NCBI GenBank assembly: GCA_000431835.1
Contig: HF987967.1
Span: forward strand, 56,220-64,071
DNA from: Succinatimonas sp. CAG:777
Lineage (GTDB): Bacteria; Pseudomonadota; Gammaproteobacteria; Enterobacterales; Succinivibrionaceae
Length of the DNA stretch: 7,852 nt
Direction of reading: 5' to 3'
Under the pieces are notes generated by a model. The model was not told where the DNA came from and made no database searches. It saw only the letters and a list, made by a program, of their open reading frames with translations. Position numbers and translations under genes: made by a program. This document shows positions 1 through 6,655 of this stretch, piece after piece (position 1 is the first letter of the stretch; the number at the start of each line of letters is the position of its first letter).

Positions 1-891
1 TTCAGACTTCTGATGGTAGATCTTGAGAAGATGAGAGTTTTATGGCAAGAGAGTATTTCTAAAGTAATATCTTCTGCTGAAAAGCTAAAGGATGTTATTG
101 GAACATTGACTAATACTTCAGGTTTAATCAGTAATACAGCATCAGACAATCAGAATAGAGCATTGACAGTTGCTGCTTCAGACGAGATGGTATCAACAAC
201 ACAGGATATTGCTAAAAACTGTGAACACGCCTCAGCTGCAGCAGAAGAGTCTGCTAAGGCAACTGAGACTTCTGTAGCTAAAATTCAAAACGTCATTGAT
301 AAGATCAATGAACAGGTAATTAAATCAAGAAGTGATGCTCAACTTGTGCAGAAACTGTCAGATCAAGCCCAAAAGATTGGATCGATTGTGCAAACAATTG
401 ATGATATTGCCACTCAAACCAATTTACTAGCTCTAAACGCTACTATTGAAGCTGCCCGCACTGGCGAAGCTGGTAAAGGATTTGCTGTTGTAGCTGACGA
501 AGTCCGTGCATTAGCTTCTAGAACTTCTAACTCTACTAAAGAGATCACCAACATGGTTCAGAAAGTTCAGGTAGACGCAGGCCAGGCTGACGAAGCAAAG
601 CAAATATCAACAAAAGTTATGGATTCGCTAGAAAATGAAAGTGGTGAAATTGAGGAAATTTTGAATACATTAACCACAAAGGTTAACGAAGTTACAGGTC
701 AAATTACTCAAATTGCAACCGCTGCTGAACAACAAACTGTTGCTACATCAGAGATTTATTCTAATATGAAACAAATCACAGATGGTTCAAAAGAACTAGC
801 TGAAGATCTAGTTGACGTAAATGAAGATATCAAACAGACAAATACTCAAATTACGGTTCTATCCAATATGGTTTCAGAATTTAAAGTTTGA
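1..891 (+). CDS. Methyl-accepting chemotaxis protein, C-terminal signalling domain (5' end outside window)
   Basis: This is the cytoplasmic part of a chemoreceptor that controls CheA through CheW. The frame is open through the left edge. The residues before the Met at position 13 already align with the end of the HAMP domain of the next gene (FRLLMVDLEKMR against FSPLLDALEKMR), so that Met is internal and the sensor, membrane segments and HAMP lie upstream of the window. The remaining 296 codons are a long antiparallel coiled coil. The hairpin tip is at about 415-510 (IEAARTGEAGKGFAVVADEV) and a C-terminal methylation-type segment (TAAEQQTVATSE) is at about 718-753. It aligns without gaps to the downstream MCP except for one missing Ala codon near 172-177. 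Two Ala-to-Thr changes fall in the tip, at 442-444 and 460-462. It ends in EFKV, so there is no NWETF-type CheR tether. The ligand cannot be inferred. Family assignment is secure. Confidence 0.95.
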   Translation, partial: FRLLMVDLEKMRVLWQESISKVISSAEKLKDVIGTLTNTSGLISNTASDNQNRALTVAASDEMVSTTQDIAKNCEHASAAAEESAKATETSVAKIQNVIDKINEQVIKSRSDAQLVQKLSDQAQKIGSIVQTIDDIATQTNLLALNATIEAARTGEAGKGFAVVADEVRALASRTSNSTKEITNMVQKVQVDAGQADEAKQISTKVMDSLENESGEIEEILNTLTTKVNEVTGQITQIATAAEQQTVATSEIYSNMKQITDGSKELAEDLVDVNEDIKQTNTQITVLSNMVSEFKV

Positions 892-936
892 TAAATAATA
901 AACTCATAGCACAAGCGCACACTTTGAGCACAGTTT

Positions 937-969
937 AAAACGTACTGTTTTCACCGCAGTACGTTTTTT
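937..969 (+). terminator. Rho-independent terminator after the first MCP
   Basis: A perfect 11-bp stem (AAAACGTACTG at 937-947 with CAGTACGTTTT at 957-967) has a 9-nt loop and runs into six T residues at 964-969. It lies about 45 bases after the MCP stop, so the two MCP genes are probably separate transcription units. Confidence 0.88.
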
Positions 970-1058
970 ATGATGTGATTTTTAACCGTTTTTAAAGAGG
1001 AATTTACATAAATTTACTTTCTTATTAAGAATAATTGTTATCTACTTCATATTTTTGC

Positions 1059-1072
1059 TCACAAATTTGTGA
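1059..1072. repeat. Perfect 14-bp palindrome (operator-like)
   Basis: TCACAAATTTGTGA equals its own reverse complement. It is centred about 65 bp upstream of the transcription start predicted from the sigma-28-like promoter. The half-sites point the opposite way from a CRP box (TGTGA then TCACA), and the central spacing is too short, so CRP is unlikely. It may be a binding site for a dimeric regulator, or chance in AT-rich DNA. Confidence 0.4.
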
Positions 1073-1098
1073 ATTTGCCCCAATATTAAGCTTTTTAG

Positions 1099-1125
1099 TG
1101 AATTATTTATGAACACTGCCGACTA
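1099..1125 (+). promoter_or_regulatory. Candidate sigma-28 (FliA) promoter of the second MCP
   Basis: TGAA at 1099-1102, 15 bases, then GCCGACTA at 1118-1125 resembles the enterobacterial FliA pattern TAAA-N15-GCCGATAA, with the exact spacing and a strong GCCGA core. A sigma-70 reading using TATATT at 1124-1129 has no acceptable -35 at normal spacing. Control by the flagellar sigma factor is usual for chemoreceptor genes. The -35 half is imperfect. Confidence 0.55.
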
Positions 1126-1202
1126 TATTAATATATCCGTTCAAAAAGCTGGAACACAAAGCAAGCCAGTGACCTAAAAAAATAAAAATATGAGGGGGCG
1201 CT

Positions 1203-2807
1203 ATGAGGTTTTTATATAGTCTAACAATTAAGAAAAAGTTAATTCTAAGTTATCTATCACTAGTTATCGTATCAATCGTACTGTCTTGGAATTCTATTTC
1301 TAACTGCCTTACCAATAAAGACGTAGCAGGATTCGTTCATACTACACTATCTGAACGCTATGGCAGAACCAGAACCACAGCAGATTATGCTTTTGCTGTT
1401 AATACTATCATTCAAAGTATTAGCAATGGCGTCTCATACGATAGTGCAAAAGCATCTTTAAACGATAATGTATCAAAAATGCAAGTTGCTGCTGATAAGT
1501 TGCAGATGGCAAGATACCCAACTGAAATTGGTGCTGTAAAGAAAGCTACCTCTAATTTCATCAATCTTTTAAATACTCAATACATACCTTTAGTTGAGAA
1601 AGGTGAAACTGAAAAGGCTACCTTGTTCTACACCTCACAAATGCTGACTGACTTCATCATCATTCAAGAGAATGTTGTAAAGGTAAATGGCTACCAAATA
1701 GCAGTATCTACAGATCAAGTAAAAGGGATCACAAGCAACACTCCTCTAGTTATTGCTGTATGTTTAACTCTGTTCTCTATTTTTGTTGCTGTTGCTATTA
1801 TCTGCACCATGCCTAAAGCAATCTCAGATATTATCGGACAGTCTGTAGGATTCGCATCAACCCTTGCTTCAGGAAAACTAAATCAGGAAATTAAAAATCG
1901 AAGACATGATGAATTCAGTCCTCTTTTAGATGCATTAGAGAAGATGAGAAAATCATGGCAGGGCAATATTTCTCAAATTCAGGATGTTACTAGAAACATC
2001 AAATCTACTATGCAAGAGATCGACGCTTCTTCTGCAGAAATTCGTCAAACGGCTGAACAAAACCAATCTCATTCTTTAACAGTTGCAGCAGCATCTGACG
2101 AGATGGTATCAACCACTGCAGATATTGCTAAGAACTGCGAACAGGCTTCAATTAGTTCAAACGAATCATCACAAATCACCACGACTGGTATTCACAGAGT
2201 TCAAGATACTATCGATAAACTTGATACACAGGTGGAAAAGTCAAAACAGGATGCTCAGCTAGTTAAGAACCTAGCAGAACAGGCTCAAAAGATCGGAACC
2301 ATCGTTCAAACAATTGACGATATTGCTTCACAAACTAACTTATTAGCATTAAATGCAGCAATTGAAGCAGCCCGTGCTGGTGAAGCTGGTAAGGGATTTG
2401 CTGTGGTAGCTGATGAAGTCCGTGCTCTAGCCTCAAGAACCTCTGCTTCAACACAAGAAATTACTAGAATGGTATCTCAAGTACAGACAGATGCTAATGT
2501 GGCAGATGAAGCAATGCAGGCATCTGTAAAAGTAATGGATGGTATTTCTGCTGAGACTGGTCAGTTACATTCAATCTTAAGTGAAGTAACCGATAAGGTA
2601 ACTGAGGTAAATGCACAGATCACTCAGATTGCAACAGCGGCTGAGGAGCAGACCACAGCTACATCAGAGATTTCTTCAAATATGAAGAACATTACTGATG
2701 GTTCTAAGAATCTTGCTCAAGAACTTCAGGTGGTCAATGAAAGTATTTCAAATACCCACGGAGAAATTGGCAGACTATCTGAGATTGTTCATATGTTTGA
2801 GATTTAA
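1203..2807 (+). CDS. Methyl-accepting chemotaxis protein (complete transmembrane chemoreceptor)
   Basis: This is a 534-residue inner-membrane chemoreceptor. The start is fixed by an AGGGGG ribosome binding site at 1193-1198. Domains in order: basic cytoplasmic N-terminus, membrane segment about 12-30, periplasmic sensor about 31-179 (roughly 150 residues, predicted helical, size consistent with a four-helix-bundle sensor), membrane segment about 181-203, HAMP about 204-256 (ending HDEFSPLLDALEKM), and the signalling coiled coil 257-534. The hairpin tip is at about 383-407 (AAIEAARAGEAGKGF). Candidate methylation segments are around D299-E300 and E481-E482 (TAAEEQTTATSE). Each coiled-coil arm seems about two heptads longer than in E. 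coli Tsr as I recall it, which fits the 40-heptad class. The C-terminus (MFEI) lacks a CheR-tethering pentapeptide. The ligand is unknown. The gene probably stands alone between two terminators. Confidence 0.96.
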   Translation: MRFLYSLTIKKKLILSYLSLVIVSIVLSWNSISNCLTNKDVAGFVHTTLSERYGRTRTTADYAFAVNTIIQSISNGVSYDSAKASLNDNVSKMQVAADKLQMARYPTEIGAVKKATSNFINLLNTQYIPLVEKGETEKATLFYTSQMLTDFIIIQENVVKVNGYQIAVSTDQVKGITSNTPLVIAVCLTLFSIFVAVAIICTMPKAISDIIGQSVGFASTLASGKLNQEIKNRRHDEFSPLLDALEKMRKSWQGNISQIQDVTRNIKSTMQEIDASSAEIRQTAEQNQSHSLTVAAASDEMVSTTADIAKNCEQASISSNESSQITTTGIHRVQDTIDKLDTQVEKSKQDAQLVKNLAEQAQKIGTIVQTIDDIASQTNLLALNAAIEAARAGEAGKGFAVVADEVRALASRTSASTQEITRMVSQVQTDANVADEAMQASVKVMDGISAETGQLHSILSEVTDKVTEVNAQITQIATAAEEQTTATSEISSNMKNITDGSKNLAQELQVVNESISNTHGEIGRLSEIVHMFEI

Positions 2808-2808
2808 T

Positions 2809-2829
2809 TTTCCAATAAATAATTGGAAA
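2809..2829 (+). repeat. AT-rich hairpin just after the MCP stop
   Basis: TTTCCAAT at 2809-2816 pairs with ATTGGAAA at 2822-2829 around a 5-nt loop. It starts two bases after the stop codon and has no T-tract. It may protect the 3' end or be incidental; the true terminator follows downstream. Confidence 0.4.
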
Positions 2830-2844
2830 GAAATAAGCTAAAGC

Positions 2845-2879
2845 AACAGGTCATATTCTTATGAGTATGACCTGTTTTT
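2845..2879 (+). terminator. Rho-independent terminator after the second MCP
   Basis: An 11-bp perfect stem (AACAGGTCATA at 2845-2855 with TATGACCTGTT at 2866-2876) extends by a G-U pair and two more pairs to a TTAT tetraloop at 2859-2862. It is followed by an unbroken run of T to 2879. This is a strong factor-independent terminator separating the MCP from psd. Confidence 0.92.
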
Positions 2880-2909
2880 ATGACCGCCTAATCAAATAAG
2901 CACATTCTT

Positions 2910-2942
2910 TTGCTAAATTTCACAAGATTTTGATAAAATCTT
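2910..2942 (+). promoter_or_regulatory. Candidate sigma-70 promoter of psd with overlapping inverted repeat
   Basis: A -35-like TTGCTA at 2910-2915 lies 18 bp from TAAAAT at 2934-2939. The latter carries an extended -10 TG at 2931-2932. An 8-bp perfect inverted repeat (AAGATTTT at 2924-2931, AAAATCTT at 2935-2942, 3-nt centre) covers the -10 and could be an operator. The transcription start would fall near 2946, leaving a leader of about 70 nt. Confidence 0.5.
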
Positions 2943-3018
2943 CTCAATTTTTTATATTCTTCTATTATTCACAGACGAAAGACTGTTATTTGCTCTAATA
3001 GTTTGTTTTGGAGAAGCA

Positions 3019-3876
3019 ATGTCATTTACCTCATTTCTACTGAAAACCGTTGAAACCATCACCCCATTTACAACCTTATCCTCTCTGTCAGCAAAGCTAA
3101 CAGATGTTCCAATGGGCAGATTTACTCAATTTTTAATTAAGAACTTTATTAAAACATTCAATATCAACACAGACGAGATTGCAAATAAAGATCTTGAGTC
3201 TTATAAAACCTTCAACGACTTCTTTATTAGAAAGTTAGAAGAAAACGCCAGACCTTTGGACAAGGATTGTTTAGCCGTATGCCCTGTTGACGGCACCATA
3301 GGACAAGCTGGAAAAATTACCAATGGCAGACTAATTCAGGCTAAAGGCATTGATTATTCATTAAAAGCTTTAGTTGGTGGAAACAGTATCGATTCAGAAC
3401 AATTTGAAGATGGTCGTTATACATGTATCTACCTATCTCCTTCTAACTACCACAGAATTCACATGCCAATTGATGGAACTTTAAAGAAAGCTATTCATGT
3501 TCCAGGAAGATTGTTCCCTGTTGGCAGAAGAAACATTTCAAACATGCCTGACTTGTATACAGTAAATGAAAGAATGGTATGTTTTTTTGAAACTGCAATA
3601 GGGCCATTATGTGTAGTAATGGTAGGAGCTGCTTTAGTTGGCAGTATTCACACAACTTGGGGTGGTACTGTTAACAGAAGAGTAGGTCTTGAAATTAAAG
3701 ACTACTCAAAAGAAAACATTCACTATCAGCAAGGTGATGAAATTGGTTACTTCAAGTACGGCAGCACAGTTATCTGCCTGTGGGGAAACAATCAAGGTGA
3801 ATTACCTTCAGATATTGAAACTATGCTTCCTGTAAAAATGGGAAGATCACTAATCGTTTCTGCTCAAGAAAAGTAG
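3019..3876 (+). CDS. psd: Phosphatidylserine decarboxylase proenzyme
   Basis: It decarboxylates phosphatidylserine to phosphatidylethanolamine at the cytoplasmic face of the inner membrane, the last step of PE synthesis. The 285-residue product matches the bacterial proenzyme in length. Visible family motifs are CPVDG with Asp91, YHRIHMP with His145 and His148, and GST with Ser249. By analogy with E. coli, Asp91, His148 and Ser249 form the self-cleavage triad. Cleavage between Gly248 and Ser249 would give a beta chain of 248 residues and an alpha chain of 37 residues with an N-terminal pyruvoyl group. The usual LGST reads YGST here. The start is supported by GGAG at 3010-3013, five bases upstream. 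There is no signal peptide or clear membrane helix, as expected. Arg is almost always AGA, unlike frd. The gene appears monocistronic. Confidence 0.97.
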   Translation: MSFTSFLLKTVETITPFTTLSSLSAKLTDVPMGRFTQFLIKNFIKTFNINTDEIANKDLESYKTFNDFFIRKLEENARPLDKDCLAVCPVDGTIGQAGKITNGRLIQAKGIDYSLKALVGGNSIDSEQFEDGRYTCIYLSPSNYHRIHMPIDGTLKKAIHVPGRLFPVGRRNISNMPDLYTVNERMVCFFETAIGPLCVVMVGAALVGSIHTTWGGTVNRRVGLEIKDYSKENIHYQQGDEIGYFKYGSTVICLWGNNQGELPSDIETMLPVKMGRSLIVSAQEK

Positions 3877-3885
3877 AAAATTTCT

Positions 3886-3919
3886 TCAAAATTGCATAAT
3901 TTTGAGATTTTAGATTTTT
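3886..3919 (+). terminator. Weak AT-rich terminator candidate after psd
   Basis: TCAAAATT at 3886-3893 pairs with AATTTTGA at 3898-3905 around GCAT, ten bases after the psd stop. It is followed by T-rich but interrupted sequence to 3919. The stem has little G+C, so some readthrough into frd is possible. Confidence 0.4.
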
Positions 3920-3971
3920 GTCTATTATTGTAGATAGTATTTTATATTTATTTTCAAGACGTTAGTAAAAA

Positions 3972-4014
3972 CTGACATTTAAAAATAAAAAAAAATATCA
4001 TTTACAGTTATAAT
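3972..4014 (+). promoter_or_regulatory. Promoter region of frdABCD (two candidate -10 elements)
   Basis: One reading is CTGACA at 3972-3977, 18 bp, TATCAT at 3996-4001. The other is a perfect TATAAT at 4009-4014 with no recognisable -35, as expected for an activator-dependent promoter. An A-rich tract at 3981-3995 lies between. An imperfect inverted repeat (GTTAGT at 3961-3966, ACTGAC at 3971-3976, one G-T pair) overlaps the first -35. I see no convincing FNR box (TTGAT-N4-ATCAA), although FNR controls frd in E. coli. Confidence 0.5.
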
Positions 4015-4033
4015 TACGTTGTTTTTTTGCTTG

Positions 4034-4084
4034 CTAACCTTGGACTCTGTTTTATTGTGCAGAGATCCTAACGGTAATTAGGAG
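4034..4084 (+). promoter_or_regulatory. Structured frdA leader that can pair with the ribosome binding site
   Basis: GGACTCTG at 4042-4049 pairs with CAGAG and TCC at 4060-4068, with A4065 bulged. Outer pairs CTAA at 4034-4037 with TTAG at 4078-4081, and CC with GG, can extend this into a long bulged stem. Alternatively, TCCTAA at 4066-4071 pairs with TTAGGA at 4078-4083 and covers the ribosome binding site GGAG (4081-4084). The two folds share 4066-4068 and are mutually exclusive. The pairing is seen in the sequence; the regulatory role is inferred. Confidence 0.4.
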
Positions 4085-4090
4085 ATTCAC

Positions 4091-5899
4091 GTGGAAAAAT
4101 ATCAAGCCGATGTTGCGATCGTGGGTGCTGGTGGTACTGGTCTTCGCGCTGCTATTGCAGTTGCTCAGGCTGACCCTAAGTTAAGAGTAGCACTCATTTC
4201 CAAAGTTTACCCAATGCGTTCACACACTGTTGCTGCCGAAGGTGGTGCTGCTGGTGTTGTTCGTGATGACGACTCATATCAGAAACACTTTGAAGATACA
4301 GTAGCTGGTGGTGACTGGCTATGTGAGCAGGATGTTGTTGAGAAGTTCGTTCACCAGGCACCTGAAGAGTTATATCAGTTAGAACACTGGGGCTGTCCTT
4401 GGAGCCGTAAGCCAAACGGTGACGTTAACGTACGTCGTTTCGGTGGTATGAAGGTTCCTCGCACATGGTTTGCTGCTGATAAGTCTGGTTTCCACATGTT
4501 ACATACCTTATATCAGACATCAGTTAAGTTCCCTTCAATTCAGCGCTTCGATGAGCACTTCGTATTAGATCTTCTAGAAGAAGATGGTCAGTGCCGTGGC
4601 GTAGTTTGCTACGATTTGCAGAACGGTGTATTCCGTCAGATCAATGCAAAAGCAGTATTCTTAGCTACTGGTGGTGCTGGTCGCTGCTACCTATTCAACA
4701 CTAACGGCGGTATCGTAACTGGTGATGGTATGGCTTTAGCTTATCGTCACGGTGTTCCATTACGTGATATGGAATTCGTTCAGTACCACCCTACAGGTCT
4801 TCTAGGTTGCGGTCTGTTAATGACAGAAGGCTGCCGTGGTGAAGGTGGTGTTCTATACAATAAGGATGGTTACCGTTACTTACAGGATTATGGTCTAGGC
4901 CCTGAGACTCCTGTTGGACATCCAAAGAACAAGTACATGGAATTAGGTCCTCGTGATCGTCTATCACAGGCTTTCTGGAACGAGTCAAAGAAAGGCCGTA
5001 CCATTAAGTATCCTTTAGGTGAGGCTGTTCACTTAGACTTAACTCACTTAGGTGAGAAATACCTACATGAGCGTTTACCACTTATCTGTGAACTTGCTAT
5101 GACATACTCAGGTGTTGATCCTGTTAAGGCTCCAGTTCCTGTACGTCCTGTTGTTCACTACACCATGGGTGGTATCGAGACTAACGGTAACACCGAGACT
5201 CGTATGCCAGGTCTATATGCTGGTGGTGAGTGTGCTTCAGTTGGTATTCACGGTGCAAACCGCTTAGGTTCTAACTCATTAGTTGAGACCATCGTATTCG
5301 GTAAGATCGGTGGTGACGCAATGGCTGAACGAGCTCATCAGTTAAAGGACTTCGATTCACCTGAATTAGCTCGTCAGGCAGAAGTTGCTCAGAAGCGTGC
5401 TTTAGACCTATTCGATGTTAAGGGCACAGAGTCACAGTCTAAGATCCGTCATGAGATGGGTCAGTCAATGGAAGAAGGCGTTGGTATCTATCGTGAAGAA
5501 GAGTCAATGCAGAAGACCATTGATACCTTAAAGGACTTACAAAAGCGCTTAGTAAACGTTGGTATCACCGACCGTGGTCGTGTATTCAACACCGAGTGGA
5601 TGAACCGCATCGAATTAGGTTACACCTTAGATGTAGCACAGTGTATGGTTCACTCAGCTATCAACCGTAAAGAGTCACGTGGTTCACATCAGCGTTTAGA
5701 TGGTCCTAACGGTGCATACAAGCAGCGTGATGACGTAAACTTCTTAAAGCACTCATTAGCATTCAAGCAAGATGGTGCTGATGAGCCAAGAATCGAACTA
5801 AGCGACGTTAAGATTACAACCTTCCAGCCTGCTAAGCGTGTATATGGTGCTGAAGCAGAAGCTGCTGAAGCCGCAAGAAAGGCAAAGGAGGCTAAATAA
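4091..5899 (+). CDS. frdA: Fumarate reductase flavoprotein subunit
   Basis: This catalytic subunit reduces fumarate to succinate at the cytoplasmic face of the inner membrane. At 602 residues it matches E. coli FrdA in length and almost throughout in sequence. The FAD-binding GAGGTG is at residues 12-17. SHTVAAEGG places the covalent-FAD histidine at His45. Active-site residues by alignment are His233 (QYHPTG), Arg288 (GPRD), His356 (VHYTMGG) and Arg391 (GANRLGSNS). The start is GTG at 4091, supported by GGAG at 4081-4084 with six bases between, and by the E. coli N-terminus (QADxAIVGAGG). The stop overlaps frdB by one base (TAATG). The tail is Ala/Glu/Lys-rich. CGT/CGC and CAG are strongly preferred, which indicates high expression. 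In E. coli flavinylation needs SdhE, which is not in this window. A succinate dehydrogenase SdhA is unlikely given the FrdC/FrdD partners. Confidence 0.99.
   Translation: MEKYQADVAIVGAGGTGLRAAIAVAQADPKLRVALISKVYPMRSHTVAAEGGAAGVVRDDDSYQKHFEDTVAGGDWLCEQDVVEKFVHQAPEELYQLEHWGCPWSRKPNGDVNVRRFGGMKVPRTWFAADKSGFHMLHTLYQTSVKFPSIQRFDEHFVLDLLEEDGQCRGVVCYDLQNGVFRQINAKAVFLATGGAGRCYLFNTNGGIVTGDGMALAYRHGVPLRDMEFVQYHPTGLLGCGLLMTEGCRGEGGVLYNKDGYRYLQDYGLGPETPVGHPKNKYMELGPRDRLSQAFWNESKKGRTIKYPLGEAVHLDLTHLGEKYLHERLPLICELAMTYSGVDPVKAPVPVRPVVHYTMGGIETNGNTETRMPGLYAGGECASVGIHGANRLGSNSLVETIVFGKIGGDAMAERAHQLKDFDSPELARQAEVAQKRALDLFDVKGTESQSKIRHEMGQSMEEGVGIYREEESMQKTIDTLKDLQKRLVNVGITDRGRVFNTEWMNRIELGYTLDVAQCMVHSAINRKESRGSHQRLDGPNGAYKQRDDVNFLKHSLAFKQDGADEPRIELSDVKITTFQPAKRVYGAEAEAAEAARKAKEAK
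5886..5891 (+). promoter_or_regulatory. Consensus ribosome binding site of frdB inside the frdA end
   Basis: AGGAGG lies in the last codons of frdA, seven bases before the overlapping TAATG. This supports the frdB start and translational coupling of the two catalytic subunits. Confidence 0.8.
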
Positions 5900-6651
5900 T
5901 GGAATCACAGCAGAAAACTATGAAGATCACTGTTCTTCGCTATCGCCCAGAGCAGGATAAAGCTCCTTGGGAGCAGACCTTTGATGTTCCTTACCACAAA
6001 GATACATCTGTTTTAGAAGCTCTGTTCTACATCAAGGACAACTTTGAGCCTAGCCTGTCATTCCGTTGGTCATGTCGTATGGCTGTTTGCGGTTCATGCG
6101 GTATGATGGTAAACGGTGTTCCTCACCTAGCATGTAAGACCTTCTTACGTGACTATGAAGGCAAGGACATGAAGATTGAGCCATTAGCTAACTTCCCTAT
6201 TGAGCGTGATTTAGTTGTTGACTTATCAGATCTCATTGAGAAGATTGAGCGTATTAAGCCTTACATCATTCCTGATGCTAAGAACGCAAATATGCCACTG
6301 AACAAGAACTTCAAGCAGACTCCTATGCAGATGGAAGCTTACTTACAGTTTGCTCAGTGTATCAACTGCGGTTGCTGTTACGCAGCTTGCCCACAGTACA
6401 AACTGAACCCTAAGTTCATCGGTCCTGCAGCTTTAACTCTGCTATATCGTTACAATGTTGATAATCGTGACGCTGGCGCTAAACTTCGTGCACCATTCCT
6501 AAATTCAGAGGAAGGCGTTTGGGGCTGTACCTTCGTAGGTTACTGCTCAGAGGTTTGTCCAAAACACGTAGATCCATCTTCAGCTATTCAGCTAGGCAAG
6601 AAGATGTCTGCTACAGACTACGTATTCAACATGATCAAACCGGAGCACTAA
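5899..6651 (+). CDS. frdB: Fumarate reductase iron-sulfur subunit
   Basis: This 250-residue subunit carries electrons from menaquinol in FrdCD to the FAD of FrdA through three clusters. All expected ligands are present. The [2Fe-2S] cluster has Cys59, Cys64, Cys67 and Cys79 in a plant-ferredoxin-like N-terminal domain. By alignment with E. coli the [4Fe-4S] cluster has Cys154, Cys157, Cys160 and Cys220, and the [3Fe-4S] cluster has Cys164, Cys210 and Cys216. An additional Cys159 sits where E. coli has Leu in CINCGLC. The ATG overlaps the frdA stop by one base and follows a consensus AGGAGG. The gap to frdC is only four bases. The product is a few residues longer than E. coli FrdB, mainly at the N-terminus and in the inter-domain linker. 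Confidence 0.99.
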   Translation: MESQQKTMKITVLRYRPEQDKAPWEQTFDVPYHKDTSVLEALFYIKDNFEPSLSFRWSCRMAVCGSCGMMVNGVPHLACKTFLRDYEGKDMKIEPLANFPIERDLVVDLSDLIEKIERIKPYIIPDAKNANMPLNKNFKQTPMQMEAYLQFAQCINCGCCYAACPQYKLNPKFIGPAALTLLYRYNVDNRDAGAKLRAPFLNSEEGVWGCTFVGYCSEVCPKHVDPSSAIQLGKKMSATDYVFNMIKPEH

Positions 6652-6655
6652 TAAA

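Larger units (their letters stand above)
892..1202. other. 311-base intergenic region between the two MCP genes
   Basis: This AT-rich stretch holds the terminator of the first MCP, a perfect 14-bp palindrome at 1059-1072, a candidate sigma-28 promoter at 1099-1125 and the ribosome binding site of the second MCP. No credible protein-coding or RNA gene is visible. The only short frame starting with ATG, at 1109-1177, has no ribosome binding site and overlaps the promoter. Confidence 0.75.

Noticed and set aside
13..15. Met at 13 as the start of a short soluble MCP
   Set aside because: The frame is open to the left edge, the preceding residues align with the HAMP end of the paralogue, and there is no ribosome binding site, so the gene continues upstream.
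1059..1072. CRP binding site
   Set aside because: The half-sites are inverted (TCACA first, TGTGA second) and the spacing is four rather than six bases.
1109..1177. 22-codon frame (MNTADYINIS...) upstream of the second MCP
   Set aside because: It has no ribosome binding site and overlaps the predicted promoter, so its start codon would not be transcribed from it.
2924..2953. Terminator formed by the AAGATTTT inverted repeat and following T-run
   Set aside because: The stem is almost all A/T with a 3-nt loop, the T-run starts several bases later, and a strong terminator already lies 50 bases upstream; overlap with an extended -10 fits a promoter better.
3950..4014. FNR box upstream of frdA
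   Set aside because: It is expected from E. coli, but no sequence close to TTGAT-N4-ATCAA is present near -41.5 of either candidate promoter.
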